Origin: Nicotiana tabacum
Taxonomy: Eukaryota; Streptophyta; Magnoliopsida; Solanales; Solanaceae
Assembly: GCF_000715075.1 (NCBI RefSeq)
Contig: NC_134096.1
Span: forward strand, 122,456,643 to 122,520,642
DNA length: 64,000 nucleotides
Reading direction: 5' to 3'
Below, piece after piece: positions 33,421 through 44,645 of this stretch. The notes under the pieces are model-generated. The model ran no database searches. It was not told the origin of the DNA and was given only the letters and a program-made list of their open reading frames with translations. Positions within the stretch are counted from its first letter, which is position 1; every line of letters starts with the position of its first letter. Position numbers and translations under genes: made by a program.

Positions 33421-35451
33421 CTACCCGTCGGTGTGCGGATGAAAGGCTGTGCTGAGCTCTACACGGGTCCCCAACTCACTCTGTACTGCTCTCCAGAAAT
33501 ATGAAGTAAACTGAGGGCCTCTATCTGATATGATGGAAATTGGCACACCGTGCAACCGAACTATCTCCTGAATATAAATCTGGGCCAACCTCTCTGAAGT
33601 ATACGTAGTCATAACAGGAATAAAATGTGCCGACTTGGTCAACCTGTCAACAATCACCCAAACTGCATCAAACTTCCTCAAGGTCCGCGGCAACCCAACT
33701 AGTATGGTCATCTGCTGGAGTAGGCCACCTGGCCTCTGGTGCTTATATTTAACTTGCTGGCAATTTAGACACTGAGCTACATACTCAACTATGTCCTTTT
33801 TCATTTGTCGCCACCAATAATGTTGCATAAAGTCACGATACATCTTAGTAGCACATGGATGAATAGAATATCGAGAACTGTGTGCCTCTTCTAGGATCTG
33901 TTTCCTCAGTCCATCCACATTAGGAACACATAGACGATCCTGGAGTTGCAGAACACTATCCGCTCTAATAGTAACTTCCTTGGCATCACCTCGTAGTACC
34001 GTTTCACGAAGAACTACTAGGTGTGGGTCATCATACTGGCGAGCCTTGATCTGCTCAAATAGTGAAGATTGGGCCACAACACATGCAAGAACTCGGATGG
34101 GCTCTGAAATATCCAGCCTCACAAGTCTGTTAGCCAAGGATTGAATATCTGAGGCTAATGGCCTTTCCTCTGCTGAAATAAAAGCCAAACTACCCATACT
34201 CTCTGCCTTTCTGCTCAAGGCATCTGCAACCACATTTGCTTTGCCCGGATGATACAAGATAGTAATATCATAATCTTTTAGTAACTCCAGCCATCTGCGC
34301 TGCCTCAAATTTAGATCCCTCTGCTTGAACAAATGCTGCAAACTGCGATGATCAGTGTAAACTTCACAAGACACCCCATAAAGATAATGCCTCCAAATCT
34401 TAAGAGCGTGAACAATCGTAGCTAACTCCAAATCATGTACCGAATAATTCTTTTCGTGGGGCTTCAGCTGACGTGAAGCATATGCAATAACTTGCCCTTC
34501 CTGCATCAATACACAACCCAAGCCAACACGGGAAGCGTCACAATACACTGTATACATCCCCGAACCGGAAGGCAACACTAACACTGGTGCTGTAGTCAAT
34601 GATGTCTTGAGCTTCTGAAAGCTCACCTCACAATCATCGGACCATCGGAATGGGGCACCCTTCTGGGTTAATTTGGTCAAAGGTGCTGCAATAGATGAAA
34701 AACCCTCTACGAACCGACGATAATAACCTGCCAAACCCAGAAAACTCCTGATCTCAGTCACCGAAGTGGGGCGATGCCAATTCTGAACTGCCTCAATCTT
34801 TTTGGGATCAACTTTAATACCTTCGCCCGATACAATATGTCCCAAAAATGCTACAGACTCAATCCAGAACTCACATTTAGAGAATTTAGCATATAACTTT
34901 TGTTCCCGCAATGTCTGAAGCACTAATCTCATATGCTGCTCATGTTCCTCCTTACTGCGCAAATAGATTAATATGTCATCAATGAAGACAATGACAAACA
35001 AATAAATATATGGCATGAACACCATGTTCATCAGATCCATAAATGCTGCCGGGGCATTAGTTAAACCAAAAGACATTACCAGAAACTCATAATGACCATA
35101 TCTAGTACGGAAAGCAGTCTTCGGAACATCCGAATCCTGAATCTTCAACTGATGGTACCCTGACCTCAAGTCGATCTTAGAGAATACCCTAGCACCCTGC
35201 AACTGGTCAAATAGATCATTAATACACGGCAACGGGTACTTGTTCTTAATAGTGACTTTGTTCAATTGTCGATAATCAATACATATCCGCATTGTTCCAT
35301 CCTTCTTTTTCACAAATAATACTGGTGCATCCCAAGGCGATACACTCGGTCTGATGAACCCTTTGGATAGTAACTCTTCAAGTTGTTCTTTCAATTCTTT
35401 CGGAGCCATGCGATACGGTGGGATAGATATAGGCTGGGTATCTGAAGCCAA
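33421..35451 (-). pseudogene. Reverse transcriptase, RNase H and integrase core of element D
   Basis: A single open frame of 676 codons. Reverse transcriptase has [34 protein letters not shown] and [11 protein letters not shown]. RNase H has [20 protein letters not shown] and [11 protein letters not shown]. Integrase has HHCC residues ([20 protein letters not shown]) and SDRGPQFTS. About a dozen residues are missing in the core, from after RPGGLLQQ to VGLPRT, including the Asp of the usual [14 protein letters not shown] at 33421 replaces the Gln before SER. Confidence 0.92.
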
Positions 35452-35775
35452 GTCAATACAGAAATAATACCTGTAATCACAGCGTCTGAGGCCTCTGCAT
35501 CTGGTCTAGCCGGAAAAGCATAGAACCGAGCTGGAGCGCCAGCTGTCTGGCCTCCGCCTGGCTGACCTCCACCTCTAGGATGACCCCTACCCATCTGTCC
35601 TCCACCTCTGGGTGGTCGGACTGCTGGTGGAGCAACTGGTCCGGTAAGCATAGGCTGTTGACCCTGCTGTACTGGTCTACCTCGAAGCTTGGGGCAAAAC
35701 CTCCGCATGTGACTGGGATCCCCGTACTCGTAACAACTCTTCGGTGCGATAGGCTACTGACTAAGTGTCTGGCCC
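35391..35775 (-). pseudogene. gag tail of element D joined to RT across a protease deletion
   Basis: The CCHC knuckle is damaged (SCYEYGDPSHMRRFC, with Tyr for the second Cys). Gly/Arg-rich repeats and [20 protein letters not shown] follow. In T, about 550 bp of protease separate the AVITGII segment from the DLAPGTQPIS segment. In D these two segments meet near 35462. The join changes the frame. Confidence 0.88.
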
Positions 35776-36989
35776 TAGGGACCTGAATACCCACGGAAAG
35801 AACCTTGAATAGCTGGTGGGCGATAAGAACTCTCTGGTATAGCACTGAAATAAGGTCGTACTGGAGCACCTCGAGAAGGTGGTGGTGCTGGATATGGGGG
35901 TCTGCTGGACTGTCCCCTCACGAACTGACCTCTGCCCCCGGACGGAGCACCTCTGAACTCTCCAGAGTACCTGAAACGTTTATCTCTCATAATCTGCTCT
36001 CGGCTCCGCTGACGTACACCCTCAATCCTCCGGGCTATCTCCATAACTCGCTCATAAGAAGTACCCATCTCAACCTCTCGAGCCATAGTGGCCTAAATAC
36101 CAGTATGTAAACTGGCTACAAACCTTCGCACTCTCTCCGCCTCAGTAGGGAGTATCATTAGTGCATGGCGAGATAATTCAGAAAACCTCGCCTCATAATC
36201 AGTCACTGACATCTGACCCTGCTGGAGCTGCTCAAACTGAAACCGCAACTCTTCCCTCTGGGAGGGTGGAATATACCTGTCCAAGAAGATACGGGTGAAC
36301 CTGTCCCAAGTCATGGGAGGAGAATCTGCTGGTCTGCCAAGAGCATAAGACTGCCACCATCTACGGGCTCTACCCTCTAGCTGAAAAGTAGCGAAATCAA
36401 CCCCATGGGATTCCAATATCCTCATGTTGTACAGTCTATCCTTGCAACGATCAATGAAATCCGTAGGATCCTCATGTCTCTCACCCCCGAAGACAGGAGG
36501 ATGTAGTCTAGTTCATCTGTCCAATAGTTTCTGAGGATCGGCGGCTACAGCTGACCTCGGCTCAGGTGTAGCTGTTGCCACTGGCTGGACTCCACCCACG
36601 GGTAGTGCACCCTGGGTCTGATATACAGCAGCTGCCTGTCCATGAGCCTGTGCGGTAGGGGTCTGTGCTCTCCCGCCCGCCTGAGATGTGGCTGGGTCTG
36701 CCGGAAATAAACCGGCCTGAGTCATATTGTCCATGAATCGTAACATACGACCCATGACATCCTGAAATCCCGGTGCAGATGTGAAGTCCACCGGAGCTAG
36801 CTCTGCCACAGGCACCTCACCCTGCTCCTCAATAATGGGATTCTCTGCTGGATCAACTGGCAGCATAATCGGAATAGTCCTGGGACGTCCTCACCCTCTA
36901 CCACGGGTTGGAGCCCTCCCTCGGCCTCTAGCAACTCGGGGAGTAGCTCTTCCCTGGTCTGGAATCTCAATAGAGCGTGTTCTCACCAT
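35775..36989 (-). pseudogene. gag of element D
   Basis: The ATG at 36987-36989 follows CTCTCACAG and starts VRTRSIEIPDQGRATPRVAR, with an in-frame TGA about 32 codons later. A linker with NPIIEEQGEVPVAELAPVDF follows (36513-36866). The capsid region is at 35775-36425 (RILESHGVDFATFQLEGRAR, RWWQSYALGRPADSPPMTWD, RFTRIFLDRYIPPSQREELR). Stops near 36500 and 36090 break the frame. Confidence 0.85.
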
Positions 36990-37084
36990 CTGTGAGAGAA
37001 TAAGAGAAGGATATTTAGTACTACATCAATTGCACGATAGAATATGAATAAAGGTAGTTTCCTAACACCATATATCCTCTCAAA

Positions 37085-37108
37085 GATAAGTACAGACGTC
37101 TCCGTACC
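37085..37108 (-). promoter_or_regulatory. Conserved leader motif with AGACGTCT palindrome (element D)
   Basis: Same stretch as in T and B. The palindrome is at 37094-37101. Confidence 0.4.
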
Positions 37109-37165
37109 GATCCACAAGACTCTATTAGGTCTGCTCATAACTTGTGAGACCTACGTGAACCTAGT

Positions 37166-37177
37166 GCTCTGATACCA
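37166..37177 (-). other. Primer-binding site of element D (tRNA-iMet)
   Basis: TGGTATCAGAGC on the minus strand, three bases from the LTR. Confidence 0.95.
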
Positions 37178-37180
37178 TGT

Positions 37181-39912
37181 TGTCACGGCCCAATTTCACC
37201 TATAGGTCGTGATGGCGCCCAACACTACAGCTAGGCAAGCCAACTAATAAGTCATACGTACATTGGTTAAAAGTTTATTCCAAGAAAATAATAAAATACC
37301 AACTTCTACCAATGTGTGTGCCAAGACCCGGTGTCACAAGTGCATGAGCATCTAGTAGATTATACAAAACTCCAAATACTGTCTGAAAAGAAATAGACAG
37401 AATAAAAATATAAGAAGAGACACTGGTAGCTGCAGAACGGCTCAGAAAGGCAGCTCACCACTATGCCTCGGGATGACGTGGGTATGTGATGATAGGTCCT
37501 CCACTAGTACCTGTCTCAAATCCTGCACAAAAAGTGCAGCAAGTGTAGTATGAGTACGTAAACAACGTGTACCCAGTAAGTATCAAGCCTAATCTCGAAG
37601 TGGTAGAGACGAGATGGCAGACTTTGACACACACTATGGGTCAATAATAATTGAAATAAAACTAGGATATTTAAATCAGCATGATTTACAGAATTTACAA
37701 TAATTTTTTTAATCAGCAGAGATAATAAAATTCCTTCAAATTTAACAATTCTCAATATATTAATTAAATTCCTTCATTTCAGAAAAATTCTAATTTATCA
37801 ATTAAATCTCATTTACAGGAGTAACAATTAATTCCATAAACAAGCAAGAATAATAATTCATTAAATTCCAAGGATTTTCTAAATAATTAATTAGCTTCTC
37901 AAGCTGAAATAAATTATTATAGTATCGTGTAATTATTATTATTAAGCACAATTTCTGCCGAGGACGTACGGCCCGATCCAGAGTGTCGTGTACACTGCCG
38001 AGGGACGTGCGGCGCGATCCATAGATGCATCTATCCTGCCGAGGCGTTCGGCCCGCTCCACAAGAAAGGAGAACATTTTCTTATGTGCCTCCGGAAGGAC
38101 AGTATGTTTATTATAAGATAAATTTGGGAGGAGGACAATTTCTTTTGACAATTAATTGATTTAAATAGAAATCAAGCCTATGAGATTTCCATCCTTTAAT
38201 ATCTTTATCAAACAATTCACAATATATTCATATATATCAATTAATATTAATTAATCAAAGAATACAATTTACACAAGTAATACATGCTTTGAGTCCTAAA
38301 CTACCCGGACTTTAGCATTAATAGTAGCTACGCACGGACTCTCGTCACCTCGTGCGTACGTAGCCCCCACAATTAGCAACAATTATTTAATCTTAATCAC
38401 CTATGAGGTAATTTCCCCCTCACAAGATTAGACAAGAGACTTACCTCGTCTTGCTCCAATTTAATCCACTATAAGGCCTTTTCCACGATTATCCAACTCC
38501 GTCTGGCTCGAATCTAGCCAAAATAATTCGATACAATCACTAAATATTATAGGAATCAATTCTATAAGAAAATACTACATTTTAAAGAAAAGATCCGAAA
38601 TTAATTAAAAAATCGCCCGCTGGGCCCACATCTCGGAATCCGGCGAAAGTTATAAAATCCGATAACCCATTCAATTACGAGTCCAACCATACCAGTTTCA
38701 CTCAAATCCGACTCCGAATCGATACCGAAATCTCAAAATTTCGTTTGTATGAGATTTCTAAACTTTTCCAAATTTCAATCTCAAAACACTAATTAAATTG
38801 TAAAAACAATGATATATTCGTGTATATTGATCAAATCCGAGTTAGAATCACTTACCCCAAATGTCGTTCCTTGAAAATCTGTCAAAAATCGCCTCTGTTC
38901 AAGCTCAAGTTTGTCAAAAATGGCAAATGGGTTGAATGCCTCTGTTTTTATAACTTACAGATCTGCCCAGTTCGACCTTGGGAGCTCGATCTGTCCAGTT
39001 CGACCTTGGGAGCTCGATCTGTCCAGTTCGATCTTGGGAGGTCGATCTCGGGAGCTCGATATTGGGAGCTCGATCTCGGGAGCTCGTTCTTGGGAGCTCG
39101 ATCTCGGGAGCTCGATCTCGGGAGCTCGTTCTCGGGAGCTCATTCTTGGGGGCTCGTTCTTGGGAGCTCGATTTTTGTCAGGCAGCTCGATTTTGATAGG
39201 CAGCCCAATTTTGACAGCATTTCCAGCAGAAAATTGCAGCAGCTAAGTCCTACTTTTGATCCATTAACCATTTGAAACTCACCCGAAACCCTCCGTACCT
39301 CAACCCAAAACACCAACAAGTCCTAATACATCATACAAACTTATTTGAAACCTCAAATCACGTCAAACAATGCTAAAATCACGAATCATGATCCAATTCA
39401 AGCTTAATGAAACTTAGAATTTTCAACTTCTACATTCGATGTTGGAACCTATCAAATCAACTCCGATTGATCTCAAATTTTACACACAAGTCATAAATTA
39501 TATAATGGAGCTATGAAAATTTTCAGAACTGGATTCCGACTCCGGTATCAAAAAGTCAACTCCCCGGTCAAACTTTCAAACTTTAAATTCCTATTTTAGC
39601 CATTTCAAGACTAATTTCACTACGGACTTCCAAATAAAATTCCGATAACGCTCCTAAGTCCAAAATCACCATACAAAGCTGTTGGAATCATCAAAATTCT
39701 ATTCCGTGGTCGTTTTCTCAAAATGTTGACCGAAGTCAAACTTAGCATTTTAAGGCCAACTTAAGGAACCAAGTGTTCCAGTTTCACCTCAAACACTTCC
39801 AAATCCCGAACCAACCATTCCCGCAAGTCATAAATCTTTACAAGCACCTACGGAAAGTTTTATTTTAGGGAACGGGGTTCTAAAAGTTAAAATGACTGGT
39901 TGGGTCATTACA
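37181..39912 (-). repeat. 5' LTR of element D
   Basis: Twin of 29810-32615. It starts TGTCACGGCCC (one change from TGTCACGACCC). It has fewer 15-bp units and an extra segment near 39680-39715 (GTTGGAATCATCAAAATTC) that the other LTR lacks. Confidence 0.93.
38960..39175. repeat. 15-bp GGGAGCTCGATCTCG tandem block, 5' LTR of D
   Basis: About twelve units, several fewer than the block at 31590-31885. Confidence 0.9.
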
Positions 39913-39917
39913 ATTTC

Positions 39918-40186
39918 AGACACGCTCCTAAGCCCAAAATCACCATACGGAGCTATTGGAATCATCAAAATTCAAATCCGAGGTCGTTTACACATAGGTC
40001 CATATTCGGTCCACTTTTCTAACTTAAATTTTCAATTATGAGACTAAGTGTCTCATTTCACTCTGAATTCCTTCCGGACCCGAACCCACTAACCCAGTAA
40101 GTCATAAAATAACTATAAAGCATAAATTGAGTAATAAATGGAGGAACGAGGTTATAATACTCAAAATGACCGGCCGGGTCGTTATA
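39918..40186 (-). repeat. Left LTR of element B, second part
   Basis: Resumes after the second ATTTC copy and ends GGGTCGTTATA at 40186. It matches 47262-47522. Confidence 0.88.
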
Positions 40187-40512
40187 CTAATGCCCAGGTA
40201 TTTACTCTTCGCGGTCACGGAAAATGCTTCGCGATCACGAAGCATAACTTTTCTTAGCCCAAAATTTGCCTTTCGCGATCGAGGAAAATACTTCACGATC
40301 GCGAAGAACAAGTGCCCAGCTCTGCTAGACAGCCTCTAGTATAATGGTCATAATGTTTTGTACAAAACTCCAAATTGCAAATGGTTTAACTTAATGAAAA
40401 CTAGACACCAAGAGCTACAACTTTTAAATTTGCTCATCTCCTAGTTCCTTATAGATTGCGAGATATACGCTGCCAAAGTTAGCCCTATGCAACACAAATT
40501 TCTTCTTAGCGA
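40187..40512 (-). other. Misplaced copy of LTR C flank inside element B
   Basis: CTAATGCCCAGGTATTTACT and the following sequence up to CTTCTTAGCGA match 47523-47830, the DNA to the right of B. It then joins the integrase frame of B at GAATGCTTGATTGG. The polypurine tract and integrase C-terminus expected here are absent. It includes CGCGATCACGAAG palindromes at 40200-40310. Confidence 0.85.
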
Positions 40513-41486
40513 ATGCTTGATTGGTAGCTATTACTGTAAGCAAACTCCGCGAGTGATAGAAATTGATCCCAAGAACTCCCAAAATCAACGACCCAAGCAC
40601 GTAGAATATCCTCCAATATCTGAATAATGCGCTCGGACTGTCCGTCCATCTGAGGGTGAAATGTTGTACTCAACTGAACCTGTGTGCCCAATTCTCGTTG
40701 CACTGCCCTCCAAAACTGTGAGGTAAACTGCGTACCCCGATCTGAAATAATGTACACCGGCACACCGTGTAGGCGAACAATCTCGCGAATATAAATCCCA
40801 GCCAACCGCTTCGAAGAATAATTAGTACCGACTGGAATAAAAAATGCAGATTTAGTCAACCGATCTACTATCACCCAAACAGCATCAAACTTTTTCAAAG
40901 TCTGTGGGAGTCCAACTACGAAGTCCATGCTAATACGCTCCCATTTCCACTCCGGAATTTCAAGTCTCTGTAGCAATCCGCACGGTTTCTGATGCTCATA
41001 CTTTACCTGTTGACAATTTAAACGCGAAGATACAAACCCAACTATATCTTTCTTCATCCGCCTCCACCAATAGTGCTGTTTCAAATCCTGATACATCTTC
41101 GCGGCGCTTGGATGAATTGAGTATCGCAAACTGTGAGATTCCTGGAGAATCAGCTCCCGCAAACCATCTACATTAGGCACACATAGCCTGCCCTGCATCC
41201 GTAATACACCGTCATCTCCAATAGTGACTTCCTTAGCATCACTGTGTTGAACCGTGTCCTTAAAGACAAGAAGATGTGGATCATCATAATGGCGCTCTCT
41301 GATGCGATCATATAAAGAAGACCGAGAAACCACACAGGCCAAAACTCGATTCGGCTCGGAAATATCCAATCTAACAAACTGATTAGCCAAGGCCTGAACA
41401 TCCAAGGCTAAAGGCCTCTCTGCTACCGGTAAGTATACTAAGCTACCCAACCTATCCGCCTTACGACTCAAGGCATCGACCACCAC
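40513..41486 (-). pseudogene. Integrase of element B, C-terminus missing
   Basis: An open frame from the RNase H end (VVDALSRKADRLGSL) through the zinc-binding part (QESHSLRYSIHPSAAKMYQD; the first Cys of CLNC is Arg) and the core, with Asp in RISMDFVVGLPQ, Asp in [11 protein letters not shown] and Glu in HPQMDGQSERIIQ. It ends at AYSNSYQSSI where the LTR C fragment begins. The catalytic triad is intact but the C-terminal and chromodomain parts are gone. Confidence 0.9.
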
Positions 41487-42225
41487 ATTGGCCTTTTCGG
41501 GATGATAGAGAATGGTGATATTGTAGGCAACACCAATACTGGAGCTGTAGTCAAACCTGTTTTGAGCTTCTGAAAGCTCTCTTCACACTCATCCGACCAC
41601 CTGAATTGAGCACCTTTCTGGGTTAATTTAGTCATAGGCGATGCAATAGACGAGAATCCCTCCACTAAACAATGATAATAACCGGCCAAGCAGAGAAAAC
41701 TCTGAATCTCAGTAACTGAAGATGGCCTGGGCCAACTCTGAACTGCCTCTATTTTCTTTGGATCCACCTTAATTCCTTCACTGGACACTATATGTCCCAA
41801 TAATGCCACTGAACTAAGCCAGAACTCACACTTAGAGAATTTGGCATAAAGATTTTCCTCTCTCAGCCTCTGTAATACAATACCCAAGTATTGTGCATGC
41901 TCCTCCTGGCTACGTGATTACACCCGAATATCATCAATAAATACTACGACAAATAAATCAAGATATGGTTGGAACACACTATTCATAAAATGCATAAATA
42001 CTATTGGGGCATTGGTTAGCCCAAAAGACATCACAAGAAATTCATAGTTGCCATAACGAGTTCTGAATGTCGTCTTCAGAATATCCGAATCTCAAATCTT
42101 CAACTGGTGATACCCAGATCTCAAATCAATTTTGGAGAACACCCTCGCTCCCTGAAGCTGGTCAAATAAATCATCAATACGTGGCAAGGGATATTTAGTT
42201 TTGATTGTAACTTTGTTCAACTGCC
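41468..42225 (-). pseudogene. Reverse transcriptase C-terminal half of element B, RNase H deleted
   Basis: The palm motif reads FIDDIRV followed by a stop, where the related elements have FIDDILIY. Downstream comes CEFWLSSVALLGHIVSSEGI and [18 protein letters not shown]. It then jumps near 41530 to the ITILYHPEKANVV-like end of RNase H. About 330 bp that encode the RNase H catalytic region in D and T are absent. Confidence 0.85.
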
Positions 42226-42986
42226 TATAATCGATGCACATCCGCATAGTACCATCTTTCTTTTTTCACAAACAGAATCGGTGCACCCCAAGGTGACACA
42301 CTAGGCCTAATAAACCCCTTTTTAAGGAGTTCCTGAAGTTGCTCTTTCAATTCCTTTAACTCAGCTGGTGCCATACGATACAAAGGAATAGAAATAGGCT
42401 GAGTGCACTGCACTAAGTCAATACCGAAATCCATATCCCTGTCGAGTGGCATACCCAGCAGGTCTACAGGAAATACATCCGGAAAGTCTCGCACGACCGG
42501 CACTGAATCAATAATAGGAGTATCAGCATCAACATCTCTCACAAAGGCCAAATATGATAGACATCCCTTTCCGACCATACGCTGGGCCTTCAAATAAGAA
42601 ATTACCCTGCTAGGAACAAAATTTAGAGAACCTCTCCATTCAACATTTGGCAACCCTGACATCATCAATGTCACGATTTTTGCATGACAGTCCAGAATAG
42701 CATGAAATGGAAGCAACCAATCCATACCCAAGATTACATCGCAATTAACCATACCGGGTAATAAGAGATCAACTATGGTCTCCAGTTCCCCAATAGTTAC
42801 CACACACGACCGATACATACGATCCACAGTAATAATATCGCCCACCGGTGTAGATACACAAATAGGTGAAACTAAGGAATCACAGGGTATATCCAGATAA
42901 TGAGCAAAATATGATGATACATATGAATAAGTGGAACCAGGGTCAAATATATAGAAGCCTCCATGTGGCACACTGAAACAATACAT
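42225..42986 (-). pseudogene. Protease and RT N-terminus of element B
   Basis: The active site is FDPGSTYSYVSSYF, then VNCDVILGMDWLLPFHAILD and DSVPVVRDFPDVFP. The start of reverse transcriptase is TQPISIPLYRMAPAELKELK and [18 protein letters not shown] shift near 42260 ends the frame. Confidence 0.88.
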
Positions 42987-44446
42987 GTGATCACTGCGTC
43001 TGAGACAACAGCATCTGGCATGGCAGGAAAAGCATAGAATCGAGCCTGCCCGCCACCTGATCGGCCTCCCCCTCTTGGGCGACCCCTAGCTACTTGACCC
43101 CCACCCCGAGCTGGCTGGGCGGGTGATGTAACTGCTGGTGCTGGTGCCGTTGGTCGAGAACTCTTTCATGGAGCCCCACTCAACACCCTAGGACAATCTC
43201 TCTTGAAATGACCCAATTCTCTGCACTCGAAACAACCCCTCCTCTGACAGAACTGCTACTCCTGATAACCCGAAGAATTACCTGTAGAAGCCTGAGCAGA
43301 CGAGGCGTGATGAGAACTCTGCACTGGTAGTGCACTGAATGAAGACTGACCTGAGTGATCACTGTAAGAACCGTGGCTAGCTGATGCACCACGATGAGCT
43401 GGACGACTCGCCTGAGCGTGTCTGTAAGAACGACCCCTACCACAGTAAAACTGACCCCCTAAAGGAACGCCGCTGAAATCACCGGAACCATGAGGCCTCT
43501 TAGCCTCCCTCTCAACTCGCTGTTGGCTACGAACCATCTCAATTTGACGAGCAATGTCGACAACCTCGTCGAAAGTAGCACCCGACACTCTCTCTCTAGT
43601 CATGAGTAATTACAGCTGAAAAGTGAGGCCATCTATGAATCTCCTAATCCTTTCCCTGTCTGTGGGAATCAACCAGATAACATGACAGGCCAATTATGAA
43701 AATCTCATCTCATATTGTATCATAGACATATCACCCTGACGAAGTTGTTCAAACTGCCTACGCAGCTCCTCTTTGCGGGACTGAGGCACGAACTTCTCCA
43801 GGAATAGACCGGAGAACTGCTGCCAGGTAAGGGGTGCTGCACCGACCGGCCTACACCTCTCATAAGACTCCCACCATCTGAAGGCAGCCCTAGAAAATAG
43901 AAAAGTAGTGAATGAGACCCCACTGGCCTCTAGAATACCCGCTGTCCGAAGCATCCGCTGACACTTATCCAGAAAACCCTGGGCATCCTCTGAATTAGTA
44001 CCGCTAAATGGTGGAGGTCGAAGCCTCTCAAATCTCTCAAGTCTCCTCTGCTCATCATCTGCCATAACAGGAACTACCGGGACCTGAGCAGCTGCAATCG
44101 GCTGGGCTAGTAGTGCCCCCGGTATATGAAGTCCATGTACTACCTGGTTGCGGCAGATGCGGACTGAGCCGAAACCACCTGAGCTAGACCAGTGCAAGCT
44201 GCCAATATCTGGGCCAAAAGTCTCCTGAAGGCCTGGAATCTCAATCGGCATAACTGGTGCCTGAGCTGATCCTGTTGACTCAGCTATATCCCGAATCTGC
44301 TCTTGAGCTGGAGCAACTAATGATACTATAGGTGCTGGTCCAACTGTGGTACGAGCTACACCTCGACCTCGGCCCCGGCCTCTCGTGGCCCTAACTGGTG
44401 GCACTAGTGGCTGACCGTCCGATCCGGTAGTACGTGTCCTCACCAT
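42987..44446 (-). pseudogene. gag of element B
   Basis: ATG at 44446 directly behind CTCTCACAG. The basic start is VRTRTTGSDGQPLVPPVRAT. The capsid part (ERFERLRPPPFSGTNSEDAQ, FRWWESYERCRPVGAAPLTW, FLEKFVPQSRKEELRRQFEQ) runs to 43694. Stops and shifts at 43604-43693 separate the next part (43256-43603), and the zinc knuckle CFECRELGHFKRDC lies near 43180-43240. Confidence 0.85.
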
Positions 44447-44551
44447 CTGTGAGAGAATAGAATAGCAGAAATTTAGTATCTAGATTCAACAAATTCGCAC
44501 GACAGAATACAAGAAAGTGAAAATTTCCTAAGGGTTCTACAGCCTCTCGAA

Positions 44552-44575
44552 GATAAGTACAGACGTCTCCGTACC
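44552..44575 (-). promoter_or_regulatory. Conserved leader motif with AGACGTCT palindrome (element B)
   Basis: The palindrome is at 44561-44568, in the same context as in T and D. Confidence 0.4.
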
Positions 44576-44630
44576 ACTCCGCAAGAATCTACTAAACCTG
44601 CTCATGACTCGTGAGACCTATGTAACCTAG

Positions 44631-44642
44631 GCTCTGATACCA
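44631..44642 (-). other. Primer-binding site of element B (tRNA-iMet)
   Basis: TGGTATCAGAGC on the minus strand, three bases from the LTR. Confidence 0.95.
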
Positions 44643-44645
44643 ACT

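Larger units (their letters stand above)
29810..39912 (-). mobile_element. Element D: chromovirus lacking protease
   Basis: Complete from TGTCACGACCC (29810) to GGTCATTACA (39912) with a perfect ATTTC duplication (29805-29809 and 39913-39917). The unoccupied site is seen in the twin LTR of B near 47262. It has two LTRs, a tRNA-iMet primer site, a polypurine tract, gag, reverse transcriptase, RNase H, integrase and chromodomain. It is the innermost and so the youngest of this nest. Protease is deleted. Confidence 0.93.
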
